Both the position numbers and the translations under genes were made by a program. A DNA stretch of 64,000 nucleotides from Treponema sp. (GTDB lineage Bacteria > Spirochaetota > Spirochaetia > Treponematales > Treponemataceae), in contig JAGAZB010000054.1 of NCBI GenBank assembly GCA_017940255.1, positions 1 through 64,000 on the forward strand. Reading direction: 5' to 3'. The notes under the pieces are model-generated. The model was not told where the DNA came from. It did not search any database and was given only the letters and a program-made list of their open reading frames with translations. Below, piece by piece: positions 43,901-51,293 of the stretch (positions within the stretch are counted from its first letter, which is position 1; every line of letters begins with the position of its first letter).

Positions 43901-45764
43901 GGGTAGCGGAAGAGCCGGTGGTTGAGCCTGTCGAAACTACCGGCTCTGGAGCGAGGGGAAGGCTTTCCCCTCCTACTTCAAACAAAATAGAAACCGTTTT
44001 AGCCTTTAATCCCGGCTGATTCAATGCTGCAATTTTTATTAAATCTGTACCGGTAAGTATAGGGTTATTAATTTCAAGCACACGACAGTTTTTTGCTCCC
44101 GCCTGCAGAATATTACCGTCACGGCCAACATAAACTGTAGTATCTGTTACAATCTTTTCACGCAGACTGTCAATCGGAGGATTTGTAACCTGTGCAAAAA
44201 GCTGCTTAAAGTAAGAAAAAAGCGATGGATGTTTTTCACTCATCACAGCAAGAGGAGTATCTACACCCATACTTGCAGTTGGCTCCACCCCGTTACGGGC
44301 AAGCGGAAGTACCATCTCGTTTACATCTTCATAATTCCAGCCAAAGGCTCTGTACAAAATATTTCTTTCTTCCAGAGTATGAACCGGAATCTTCTTATTT
44401 GGAATCTTCAATTCAGCAAGATGTAAAAGATTCATATCAAGCCATTCACCATAAGGATACTGACTTGAATACTGAGCTTTACATTCCTGATCGCTAATAA
44501 TTTTTTTCTGAATAGTATCAACAAGAAGAATTCTTCCCGGCTGCAAGCGAGATTTTACTTCAATATTTTCTTCTGGAATATCAAGAACTCCTACCTCGCT
44601 GCTTAAAATCAGCATTCCATCTTTTGTAATGTAATAACGGCTTGGACGCAGGCCGTTTCGGTCAAGAGTTGCCCCAAGCAAATCGCCGTCACTAAATAAA
44701 ATTGCCGCAGGACCATCCCATGCTTCCATCATGGTTGCCCAATAATGATAGAAATCCTTTTTTTCACGGCTCATATTTTCATCATGCTTCCAAGGCTCTG
44801 GAATACAGGTCATAACTGCAAGTGGAAGAGGCATTCCGTTCATCAAAAGGAATTCCAGAGTGTTATCAAGCATGGCCGAATCAGAACCGGTGGTATCAAC
44901 GGCAGGTAAAACTTTTTCCATCTCTTCTTTTGATAATTTCAGAGAATGAAGTGTTTCTTCACGTGCCAGCATGCGGTCTACATTTCCACGGATTGTATTA
45001 ATTTCACCATTGTGGGCAATAAGTCTGTTTGGATGAGCACGCTTCCAGCTAGGCTGAGTGTTTGTAGAAAAGCGTGAATGAACAATTGCCAAAGATGATT
45101 TATATACTTCAGACTGCAAATCGCTGTAGAAAGTGCGCAGTTCATGAACTAAAAACATTCCCTTGTAAACAATCGTACGGCTGGAAAGAGAACATACATA
45201 AGTTTTCTCATTGCTCTGCAGACCTGTGTCATTGTCCGGCTTGACCGGACAACCTTTCTCAAACTCCCTTCTCAAAACATAAAGCCTTCTGTCAAACTCA
45301 AGCCCCTTTTCGCAATCAGCAGGCTTTTCAACAAAAGCCTGCCAGATTTCAGGCATACAGTCGCGAGCCTTCTTTCCAAGAACATCAGCATTAACAGGAA
45401 CCTTTCTCCATCCCAGGAATTTTAAGCCTTCTGCGGCACAACACATTTCAAAACGTTTCTTTTCATCTTCATAAGTTTTTGCAGGGAAAAAGAACTGACC
45501 AACACCGTATTCTCTTTCTTCTAGTTTTCCAATCAAATCTGCTGCAATCTTCTTAAAAAAGTCATGACTAATCTGAACCAGAATTCCAACTCCATCTCCG
45601 GTTTCACCACTAGCATCTTTACCGGCTCTGTGTTCCAGTTTTTCTACAATACTCAGCGCATTATCAACAATTTTATGCGATTTACTTCCATCGATATTTA
45701 CAACTGCTCCAATTCCGCAATTATCATGTTCAAAACATGGTTCGTACAATGTTTTTGCATTCAT
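40983..45764 (-). CDS. gltB: Glutamate synthase large subunit with four in-frame repeat inserts
   Basis: The 1593-residue protein has the N-terminal glutaminase (nucleophile Cys16 in HDNCGIGAVVN), the FMN/synthase domain with SGHDGGTGAAPISS, the Fe3S4 cysteine cluster (CQLDTCPFGVATQ) and the C-terminal GXGXG-type beta-helix. It converts 2-oxoglutarate and glutamine to two glutamates. It is about 90-100 residues longer than normal. The excess is accounted for by four low-complexity inserts at the DNA positions of palindromic repeats near 45226, 43861, 41820 and 41231. The promoter and leader hairpins are upstream. Confidence 0.95.
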   Translation of the reverse strand: MNAKTLYEPCFEHDNCGIGAVVNIDGSKSHKIVDNALSIVEKLEHRAGKDASGETGDGVGILVQISHDFFKKIAADLIGKLEEREYGVGQFFFPAKTYEDEKKRFEMCCAAEGLKFLGWRKVPVNADVLGKKARDCMPEIWQAFVEKPADCEKGLEFDRRLYVLRREFEKGCPVKPDNDTGLQSNEKTYVCSLSSRTIVYKGMFLVHELRTFYSDLQSEVYKSSLAIVHSRFSTNTQPSWKRAHPNRLIAHNGEINTIRGNVDRMLAREETLHSLKLSKEEMEKVLPAVDTTGSDSAMLDNTLEFLLMNGMPLPLAVMTCIPEPWKHDENMSREKKDFYHYWATMMEAWDGPAAILFSDGDLLGATLDRNGLRPSRYYITKDGMLILSSEVGVLDIPEENIEVKSRLQPGRILLVDTIQKKIISDQECKAQYSSQYPYGEWLDMNLLHLAELKIPNKKIPVHTLEERNILYRAFGWNYEDVNEMVLPLARNGVEPTASMGVDTPLAVMSEKHPSLFSYFKQLFAQVTNPPIDSLREKIVTDTTVYVGRDGNILQAGAKNCRVLEINNPILTGTDLIKIAALNQPGLKAKTVSILFEVGGESLPLAPEPVVSTGSTTGSSATPSSGDNQQVGCPQRPVLSSVLENLFAQIDAAYADGYNIIILSDRGVDKTHAAIPAILAVSAVEQYLIRTKKRTALSILLESAEVRDVHQAAMCLAYGARAVNPYLAHEAIAELIDQKILDKDYHTAIDDYNKGIINGIVKIAAKMGISTIQSYQSSQIFEAVGIAGDVIEKYFTNTVSRVGGVGLKEIEEDVLYHHAQGFDPNGLTVNQHLDSVGKHKLRMGPTAESHLYNPETIVALQQATRTGDYERFKEYTALVDSNEHPHTLRAMLDFNFASDGGVPLEEVESVDEIVKRFKTGAMSYGSISEEAHKCMAAAMNHLHGKSNSGEGGEKPERLGTEYNSAIKQVASGRFGVTEEYLLSAREIQIKMAQGAKPGEGGHLPGKKVYPWIAKTRYATPGVALISPPPHHDIYSIEDLAQLIYDLKNANRAARISVKLVSEAGVGTIAAGVAKAGAQVILISGHDGGTGAAPISSIHHAGLPWELGLAETHQTLIQNGLRGRVVIETDGKLMSGRDVVIASLLGAEEFGFATAPLIAMGCSMMRVCQLDTCPFGVATQNEKLRAKFPGKPEYVENFMKFIAQEMREIMAKLGVRSVEELCGRTDLLKLKDKQGFKRAGLVDMSRVLANAGEDGDWKKERSTFDFKLEKTVDEKTLLPLMEKAGVLGGGSHLGEGVADKTAAQRGLGSEGETSPLSIQSTDRTVGTILGSEIQKRFGNSLADDTFVVNFEGGAGQSFGAFIPQGLTLRLTGDANDAFGKGLSGGKLVIKKPENFDGEAASNIIVGNVALFGATSGKAFINGLAGERFCVRNSGASVVAEGCGDHGLEYMTGGTAVILGSTGKNLCAGMSGGVAYVLDEKHDLYKRLNHELVKMYALDDETTTLRVVSTGSSTTSDGSGTSPDEERLHQLIEQHAAETGSKRAREILADWEHYRSLFKKIIPNDYLKIMREIYAQENSGVEHEAAVLAAFKKVTA
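41231..41256. repeat. Family C palindrome in frame inside gltB
   Basis: TGGTGCTTGAGCCTGTCGAA followed by ACCACC. It encodes part of a Ser/Thr/Gly-rich insert near the C-terminus of GltB (VVSTGSSTTSDGSG). Family C copies are also at 43920, 46837, 10412 and 55920. Confidence 0.75.
41820..41920. repeat. Family D repeat in frame inside gltB
   Basis: It includes GGGGGAAGTCTCCCCCTCGC and GTCCGCTACCCCCTCTCC, matching 4035-4140 and 26200-26290. It adds about 33 residues (VLGGGSHLGEGVADKTAAQR and following) to GltB without breaking the frame. Confidence 0.75.
43861..43978. repeat. Composite family C/D repeat in frame inside gltB
   Basis: It joins GCGGGCAACCAACTTGTTGG, CCGCTAGAAGGGGTAGCGGA, the family C core GGTGGTTGAGCCTGTCGAAA and a final GCGAGGGGAAGGCTTTCCCC. 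It adds about 40 residues rich in Ser, Thr, Gly and Pro to GltB. Confidence 0.75.
45226..45252. repeat. Family B palindrome in frame inside gltB
   Basis: TGTCATTGTCCGGCTTGACC and GGACAAC encode CPVKPDNDTG in GltB. The same peptide, CPVKPDNDT, appears in the purF insert from the same palindrome. Confidence 0.8.
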
Positions 45765-45796
45765 TCCAAAAATCCCCCTAGGGTAAAAAGCAAAAA

Positions 45797-45955
45797 AGCC
45801 GCAGGCACAGAATAGTCTGTGCTTGCGGCTCCTTTGCCATTTAGAGATTGTTAAAACAAAAAGGTCGTAGACAAAATCTCGCCAATGCGAAAGTTTATCT
45901 ACGACCTCTTTGCCGTGTTATTGTTAATAGTAATAAAAAAACTTAGCTCTGTCAA
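45797..45955 (-). promoter_or_regulatory. gltB promoter and tandem leader hairpins
   Basis: On the minus strand TTGACA (45955-45950), 17 nt, TACTAT (45932-45927). The RNA would then form hairpin 1 (45906-45863, about 20 bp, loop ATTG; begins GGTCGTAGATAAAC) followed by TTTTTG. Hairpin 2 (45830-45797, AGCCGCAAGCACAGA paired to TCTGTGCCTGCGGCT) is followed by TTTTTTG, an intrinsic terminator. Hairpin 1 is a near copy of the gltD leader hairpin. Confidence 0.7.
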
Positions 45956-45970
45956 TAATTGGCAAAAGCC

Positions 45971-46162
45971 TTATTGTTTTTCCATCAACATTTCGGCATC
46001 GGCCCGCCCTTGACGTGCTTCAAGTGCAGTATAAGAAGGCTGTTCTACATACGTCTTTGCTGCAGAATCCTTCTTTGCGGCCTTTGCCTTTTTTTTCAGA
46101 GCCTGCTGCAAGGCCCACGAAGATGAGCGGTTCATCAGGCTATAGTATTCTTTGTCGTCCAT
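45971..46162 (-). CDS. Small charged protein of 63 residues, unknown function
   Basis: The frame starts at ATG 46162 and gives a Lys/Ala-rich, Tyr-containing protein (MDDKEYYSLMNRSSSWALQQ, then ALKKKAKAAKKDSAAK). No signal or membrane segment is visible. There is no ribosome binding site: a family A repeat ends directly at the ATG (TTACAC ATG). It may be a real small gene whose leader has been replaced by the repeat, or a chance frame. It lies between the gltB promoter and the XRE-cupin gene. Confidence 0.45.
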   Translation of the reverse strand: MDDKEYYSLMNRSSSWALQQALKKKAKAAKKDSAAKTYVEQPSYTALEARQGRADAEMLMEKQ

Positions 46163-46239
46163 GTGTAAGCCCGCTGGCGGGCGGTGTCCTATAGCAAAGC
46201 GTTAAAAAAATTGCGACAGCAATTTTTAGCTTTACCACT
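46163..46239. repeat. Family A dispersed palindromic repeat, copy 4
   Basis: On the minus strand it reads AGTGGTAAAGCTAAAAATTG, hairpin TTGC/GCAA, AACGCTTTGCTATAGGACAC and GCCCGCCAGCGGGC, ending TTACAC directly before an ATG. It is closest to copy 2 at 25134-25210. Confidence 0.75.
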
Positions 46240-46243
46240 CCTA

Positions 46244-46819
46244 TCACGCAGGAGTGTAAACCACAGCCAGAATCTTAGCAGGACTTTCGCCATGCGAATG
46301 TACGTGATGTGCTACAATCGACTCGTAGTAGATTGAATCACCCTTTTCCAGCTCATAGGTATCCTTACCGTACTTAATTTCAACCTTACCTTCAAGAACA
46401 TAGATGAATTCTTCGCCTTCATGGGTAGAAAGCTTGATTTCTTCTTCTGAACTTGGGAAGATATCAATGATGAAAGGATCCATGTGACGGCCAGCCTTGT
46501 TCTGTGCCAGAGTGTAGAAGTCCAAATCAGAATTAACGGCGTTTCCGCGGTCGCTGAAGCGGGTTACTTCTTTTTTATCCTGAGCCTTTGTAACTACAGG
46601 ACCAAGGTTTTCGTCATCATCCATAAAAGTACCAAGACGAACACCAAGAACGCGGGCAATTTTAATAAGAGGTGTGAGGTTTGGAACAAGAGAACCGTCT
46701 TCAATGCTCTGAATCTGTTCAACGCTCAGATTTGTGCGTTCAGAAACATCTTCGATTGAAAGCTTGCGGTTTTCACGAACCAGTTTTACTTTAGCACCAA
46801 TTTTGTTTTTTTCACTCAT
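46244..46819 (-). CDS. XRE-family regulator with C-terminal cupin domain
   Basis: I use the ATG at 46819 (MSEKNKIG) with AAGGAA upstream; the longer open frame is not supported. The 191 residues comprise an XRE helix-turn-helix (about 8-65; VSERTNLSVEQIQSIEDGSL) and a cupin (about 110-190; HEGEEFIYVLEGKVEIKYG, AHHVHSHGE). Such regulators are commonly beside 2-oxoacid:ferredoxin oxidoreductase or AMP-CoA ligase genes. Here it precedes the 3' end of that cluster in orientation and is last in it. The ligand is unknown. Confidence 0.88.
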   Translation of the reverse strand: MSEKNKIGAKVKLVRENRKLSIEDVSERTNLSVEQIQSIEDGSLVPNLTPLIKIARVLGVRLGTFMDDDENLGPVVTKAQDKKEVTRFSDRGNAVNSDLDFYTLAQNKAGRHMDPFIIDIFPSSEEEIKLSTHEGEEFIYVLEGKVEIKYGKDTYELEKGDSIYYESIVAHHVHSHGESPAKILAVVYTPA

Positions 46820-46836
46820 AGTATTTCCTTGAATAC

Positions 46837-46863
46837 GGTGGTTGAGGCTCTCGAAACCACCGT
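46837..46863. repeat. Family C palindrome between korC-like and XRE genes
   Basis: CGGTGGTTGAGGCTCTCGAA followed by ACCACCG. It ends at the stop codon of the oxidoreductase gamma subunit. Confidence 0.7.
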
Positions 46864-47414
46864 TATTTAATATCGTAATCCTTGTTATAAGCAGCCTCGA
46901 TAGTAGCAATGTTTATTGGATTAAACTTCTTGTTGCGGGCAGAAATTGCTTCATCAAGAGCGTATTCAAAAGGCTTAACTCCGCTGATCATACCAGGACA
47001 AACCTTTGCAAGACAGCCAAGCACAACCATATTTGCACCACGGGCATTATTTGTTTCTGCAGCAATTTCGTTTGCTGGAAGTGCCAGTGTGCGGATATCC
47101 TTACGGCTTGGTTCAATATCAATCAAAGAAGAATTGTAAATCAAAAGTCCGCCCGGTTTAAGCCACTTTTCAAACTTAGTCATAGAAGGCTTGTTCAATG
47201 CAACTACTACATCAGGCTTTTCGATAACAGGAGAAGCAACTTCTTCATCACTAACGATTACAGAACAGTTAGCAGTTCCACCACGCATTTCTGCACCATA
47301 AGAAGGAATGTGAGAAACGTATTTATTTTCACTCATTCCGGCAAGTGTAAGGATTTTTCCAGCGAGGATAACCCCCTGTCCGCCAAATCCTGCAAAAATT
47401 ATTTCTGTTGTCAT
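46863..47414 (-). CDS. 2-oxoacid:ferredoxin oxidoreductase, gamma subunit
   Basis: The 183-residue protein begins TTEIIFAGFGGQGVILAGKI and has SYGAEMRGGTANCSVIVSD, both typical of the gamma subunit of 2-oxoglutarate or ketoisovalerate oxidoreductases (KorC/VorC). With the alpha, beta and delta subunits it oxidises a 2-oxoacid to acyl-CoA and reduces ferredoxin. It overlaps the beta subunit gene by 4 nt. Reduced ferredoxin could in turn supply electrons to NifH, though that is inference. Confidence 0.92.
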   Translation of the reverse strand: MTTEIIFAGFGGQGVILAGKILTLAGMSENKYVSHIPSYGAEMRGGTANCSVIVSDEEVASPVIEKPDVVVALNKPSMTKFEKWLKPGGLLIYNSSLIDIEPSRKDIRTLALPANEIAAETNNARGANMVVLGCLAKVCPGMISGVKPFEYALDEAISARNKKFNPINIATIEAAYNKDYDIK

Positions 47415-48199
47415 TTTGTTACCACTCCTGCTTTTGGTGTAGCTGCTTCTGGAACAACGTTTCCCGGAATATCACGGAAAACTCCAAGAGGATAATATGG
47501 TTCCATCTGATCTCTTACCCAGTCAGCTGCAACTGTTGGTGCAACACCCCAGTTTGTTGGACACATAGAAAGAACTTCTACAAAGCTGTAGCCCTTTCCT
47601 TCTTTCTGGTAAGTTAAAGCCTTTTTAATAGCAGCCTTTGCCTTGTTGATGTGAGGAACATCGTAAACTGCAACGCGTTCAATATATTTTGGTTCAACAA
47701 GTGTGTTCAAAAGTTCACATGCACGAATTGGATATCCAACTTCTTCAGCATTACGGCCGAAAGGAGTTGTCTTTGTAACCTGACCAACAAGTGAAGTTGG
47801 AGCCATCTGACCACCTGTCATTCCGTAAATTGCATTGTTGATAAAGATAACAGTGATGTTTTCACCGCGGTTTGCAGCATGAACAGTTTCTGCAGTACCA
47901 ATTGCAAGAAGGTCACCGTCACCCTGATAAGAAATTACCAGTTTATCTGGATGAACACGCTTCATACCAGTTGCAACAGCAGGAGCACGACCGTGTGCTG
48001 CTTCACAAGAATCAACATCAATATAGTTATAGGCGTAAACTGCACATCCTACAGGAGCAACCAAAAGTACATCCTGCTGGATATTCATTTCATCAATTAC
48101 CTGACAAATCAATTTGTGAACAATTCCATGACCACAACCACCACAATAATGTGTTGGTACATCAATCATTGATTTTGGAAATTCATATTTTTTAGACAT
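47411..48199 (-). CDS. 2-oxoacid:ferredoxin oxidoreductase, beta (thiamine diphosphate) subunit
   Basis: The 262-residue protein has HYCGGCGHGIVHKLI near the start, AHGRAPAVATGMKRVHP, and the thiamine diphosphate motif GDGDLLAIGTAETVHAANRG...NN (GDG to NN spacing as in the family). It overlaps both neighbours. It is a KorB/VorA-type subunit. The exact 2-oxoacid is not clear from sequence. Confidence 0.92.
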   Translation of the reverse strand: MSKKYEFPKSMIDVPTHYCGGCGHGIVHKLICQVIDEMNIQQDVLLVAPVGCAVYAYNYIDVDSCEAAHGRAPAVATGMKRVHPDKLVISYQGDGDLLAIGTAETVHAANRGENITVIFINNAIYGMTGGQMAPTSLVGQVTKTTPFGRNAEEVGYPIRACELLNTLVEPKYIERVAVYDVPHINKAKAAIKKALTYQKEGKGYSFVEVLSMCPTNWGVAPTVAADWVRDQMEPYYPLGVFRDIPGNVVPEAATPKAGVVTK

Positions 48200-49250
48200 A
48201 GCTCTTTACCTTCTCAATAACAGCATCAACCGAAGGAATAATTCCACCCGGTTCTCCGTAGAAATCAACATCACTTACTTTGTGACCTGAATACAGTTTT
48301 ACATCCTGAACCATCTGACCCATAGACATTTCTACTGTAAGAATCTTCTTTGCCTTTGCACAGGCAGCTTCAAGTTCTTTCTGTGGGAATGGCCAGAGAG
48401 TAATAGGACGGAAAAGGCCAGCCTTAATTCCCTGTTCACGAAGGAGTTTTACGGCCTTTTTACAAACACGGGCACAAGTTCCATATCCTGTAAGAACAAC
48501 ATCAGCATCATCACACATAAATGTTTCAGACATTGTTTCGTTGTCCTGAATCTTCTGATAATTTTCAAAAAGAGCCTTTGTGTGGGCGTTGAGCTCACCG
48601 TCAATTCCAGAAAGCTTCAAAGACATAAGTTTGTTCTGCTTGCGGTCTGGAGTTTTTCCTGTGAGGGCCCAAGGTTTTGCAGGGAATTCCTTTACAAATT
48701 CTGGCAAAACGCAAGGTTCAGACATCTGTCCAAGATATCCGTCACCCAAAATCATACAGAGAACGCGGTATTTATCTGCAATTTCAAAAGCCTTGAGTGT
48801 ACAGTCTGCCATTTCCTGAACAGTACCTGGTGCAATTACAACAACATGATAGTCACCATTTCCACCACCACGAGTAGCCTGGAAATAGTCCCCCTGAGCA
48901 CCAGAAATGTTTCCAAGGCCTGGACCACCACGCATCATGTTTACAACAACGGCTGGAAGCTGGGCTCCAGAAATATAAGAAATACCTTCCTGTTTCAAAG
49001 AAATTCCAGGAGAAGATGATGATGTCATACATCGTGCACCTGCTGCACTGGCTCCCATTACCATATTAATTGCGGCAAGTTCACTTTCAGCCTGAAGGAA
49101 TGTTCCGCCAACTTCTGGAAGGCGTTTTGCCATATATGCCGGAATTTCATTCTGCGGAGTGATAGGATATGCAAAGTAAAAACGGCAGCCGGCACGAACT
49201 GCAGCCTCACCTATCGCTTCGTTTCCTTTCATCAATACTTTTTCTGCCAT
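48192..49250 (-). CDS. 2-oxoacid:ferredoxin oxidoreductase, alpha subunit
   Basis: The 352-residue protein begins EKVLMKGNEAIGEAAVRAGC and has FAYPITPQNEIPAYMAKRLP and MTSSSSPGISLKQEGISY, hallmarks of the VorB/KorA alpha subunit that completes the active site. It overlaps the beta gene by 8 nt and the ferredoxin gene by 1 nt, so the four subunits are tightly coupled. Confidence 0.93.
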   Translation of the reverse strand: MAEKVLMKGNEAIGEAAVRAGCRFYFAYPITPQNEIPAYMAKRLPEVGGTFLQAESELAAINMVMGASAAGARCMTSSSSPGISLKQEGISYISGAQLPAVVVNMMRGGPGLGNISGAQGDYFQATRGGGNGDYHVVVIAPGTVQEMADCTLKAFEIADKYRVLCMILGDGYLGQMSEPCVLPEFVKEFPAKPWALTGKTPDRKQNKLMSLKLSGIDGELNAHTKALFENYQKIQDNETMSETFMCDDADVVLTGYGTCARVCKKAVKLLREQGIKAGLFRPITLWPFPQKELEAACAKAKKILTVEMSMGQMVQDVKLYSGHKVSDVDFYGEPGGIIPSVDAVIEKVKSYV

Positions 49251-49462
49251 TATTCTGCCTCTATTTCAATTACGCAGTCCGGGCACATAGTTGCACACAT
49301 ACTGCAGGCAATACAGCTTGCCTCATCAATACATACAGGGTAAGAAACTCCCTGACCGTTTGTTTCTTTTGACATTTCAAGAATCTTTTTAGGGCAAACA
49401 CGGATACATAGTCCGCATCCCTTACAACGTTCCTTGTTGATTAAAGGTCGTCCTTTAGCCAT
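49250..49462 (-). CDS. 2-oxoacid:ferredoxin oxidoreductase, delta (ferredoxin-like) subunit
   Basis: I use the ATG at 49462 (MAKGRPL), with GAGGT upstream. The 70 residues hold two CX2CX2CX3C clusters: CKGCGLCIRVCP and CIACSMCATMCP, a 2[4Fe-4S] ferredoxin. It begins the four-gene oxidoreductase operon and passes electrons to free ferredoxin. Confidence 0.92.
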   Translation of the reverse strand: MAKGRPLINKERCKGCGLCIRVCPKKILEMSKETNGQGVSYPVCIDEASCIACSMCATMCPDCVIEIEAE

Positions 49463-49555
49463 ATACCTCACCTACAATAGACCACCTGTGGGCATACAGC
49501 CATCGGTGGCAATATTTATGTTTAAATATATAAAAAATAGAGGGTTTAGACAATA

Positions 49556-49604
49556 CAGTTTTACTAAAAATATTTAATATTTTTAAAGATTTTTAGTAAA
49601 ACTG
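49556..49604 (-). terminator. Long AT-rich stem-loop after the MATE gene
   Basis: CAGTTTTACTAAAAAT (49556-49571) and ATTTTTAGTAAAACTG (49589-49604) are perfect 16-bp arms. It lies between the end of the MATE gene and the ferredoxin-like gene. There is no long T run, so termination is likely but not certain. Confidence 0.6.
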
Positions 49605-49613
49605 AAGTTGTAT

Positions 49614-50969
49614 TTATTTTTCCAGTCTTTTTATATAGATTGAATATCCCACAATATTTGCAAGGAAAGTTAAAATCCAGCTGATAGGATAAGAAAGGAA
49701 GATTATAAAAGGAGTATGAAGACTTGGAATCTGGAATACTGTAGCAAGCCAGATGATTCTGAAGACACAGGCTCCCAGTAAAGATGTAATTACAGGCATA
49801 AGCGAATGTCCTATTCCTCGAATAGAATTTGACATTCCATCCATCATTCCACACAAATAATAGGTTGTAAAAATAACCCAGAGACGGCTCATTCCCGCCT
49901 CAATAACATCAGGGCTTGTTGTATAGATTCCCAAAAGCTGACGGCCAAATAAAAGGAAAACAGCACTCAAGGATGCCCCAATCACAATGATAGAAAACTG
50001 AGCAATCCATACTGTTTTTTTAATACGGTCTATTTTGTTTGCACCAAGATTCTGAGAACAGAAAGTAAGGGCTCCCTGAGAAAAACCGTTCATTGAAGTA
50101 TAAATAAAGCCTTCCAGATTGCAGGCCGCAGAATTTCCAGCAATCATTACAGGTCCAAAAGAGTTGATTGAAGACTGAATGATTACATTTGAAAAAGAAA
50201 ACATAATTCCCTGAAAACCCGCAGGCAAACCGATTTTTACAATCTGAGCAAAAATCGGCCAGTCCATACAAAGTTTTCGTAAATCCAGATGAAAATCATC
50301 TTTTTCAAGACACAAAAGGAGAACAACCATAAAGGCTGAAAAACACTGGGAAATTACAGTTGCAAGTGCAACTCCCGCTACATCCATCTTTAAAACGATT
50401 ACAAAGAAAAGATTTAAAAGAAGATTGATTACACCTGCAATAAATAAAATATAAAGGGGACGGCGAGTATCTCCCTTTGCACGCAAAATTGCACTTCCGA
50501 AGTTGTAAATCATCGTGGCTGTAATGCCGCCAAAATAAATGCGAAGATAAAGGGCGGCAAGTTCCAGTACCGCTGGTGGAGCCTGCATAAGAACCAGAAT
50601 TCCGTGGGCAGAAAAAACTCCAAAAAGAGTGAGGGTAATTCCACTGAAAACAGAAAGAAGCATTGCTGTATGAATGGCACGATGTAAATCCTGCATTTTA
50701 CGGGCGCCAAAAAATCTTGCGACTACAACATTTGTTCCGATAGAAAGCCCCAGGAAGAGATTTACCAGAAGATTAATTAAAGACCCAGTGGAACCTACTG
50801 CCGCCAGAGAATTATCCCCCGCAAAACGCCCCACAACAACTACGTCCGCTGCGTTAAAAAGCAGCTGTAAAAGGCTGGAGAAGATTAGAGGTATTGAAAA
50901 GGCCAGCAGTTTAGAAAAAACCGGACCTTCCGTCATATCAATTTTATTTTTTGTATTTATTCCCGGCAT
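49614..50969 (-). CDS. MATE family efflux transporter
   Basis: The 451-residue protein has about twelve hydrophobic segments, with the start IDMTEGPVFSKLLAFSIPLI and LFNAADVVVVGRFAGDNSLA, typical of the MATE family. It is related to, but not the same as, the one at 22069-23427. Its ATG overlaps the stop of a small upstream gene by 1 nt, so the two are co-transcribed. The substrate is unknown. Confidence 0.92.
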   Translation of the reverse strand: MPGINTKNKIDMTEGPVFSKLLAFSIPLIFSSLLQLLFNAADVVVVGRFAGDNSLAAVGSTGSLINLLVNLFLGLSIGTNVVVARFFGARKMQDLHRAIHTAMLLSVFSGITLTLFGVFSAHGILVLMQAPPAVLELAALYLRIYFGGITATMIYNFGSAILRAKGDTRRPLYILFIAGVINLLLNLFFVIVLKMDVAGVALATVISQCFSAFMVVLLLCLEKDDFHLDLRKLCMDWPIFAQIVKIGLPAGFQGIMFSFSNVIIQSSINSFGPVMIAGNSAACNLEGFIYTSMNGFSQGALTFCSQNLGANKIDRIKKTVWIAQFSIIVIGASLSAVFLLFGRQLLGIYTTSPDVIEAGMSRLWVIFTTYYLCGMMDGMSNSIRGIGHSLMPVITSLLGACVFRIIWLATVFQIPSLHTPFIIFLSYPISWILTFLANIVGYSIYIKRLEK

Positions 50970-51193
50970 TACAGTATATCCAGCATATCTTTAAAAAAAT
51001 GATTATCGATTTTAGCAGTATTCATCAATTCTCCAAAAGAAGAATAAGTCTGCTCTTCAAAAACTCTTCCGAATCTAATCCGAATAGTACCATCGCCCAC
51101 TTTGTCAAAAGTCATGTTGTAAAGCTTGCCCTTGTAGGTAAATTCAAGTGGCTGCAGAATTTCCATTCTGAAAATCAGATCGTCCTTTGTCAT
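50969..51193 (-). CDS. Small hypothetical protein of 74 residues
   Basis: The ATG at 51193 (MTKDDLIFRMEI) gives 74 residues; a GTG two codons upstream is the alternative start. It is charged and beta-rich in look (EFTYKGKLYNMTFDKVGDGT, IRIRFGRVFEEQTYSSF) with no membrane segment. It overlaps the MATE start codon by 1 nt. I do not recognise the family. Confidence 0.6.
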   Translation of the reverse strand: MTKDDLIFRMEILQPLEFTYKGKLYNMTFDKVGDGTIRIRFGRVFEEQTYSSFGELMNTAKIDNHFFKDMLDIL

Positions 51194-51293
51194 AGGCACA
51201 TTTTATTAAAATTACATTTTTAATTCTAGCACATAACGCTATTTTTATAAAAAGGCACTTCATTTGCTCTTTCAACCGTGTTATAATTTATTT

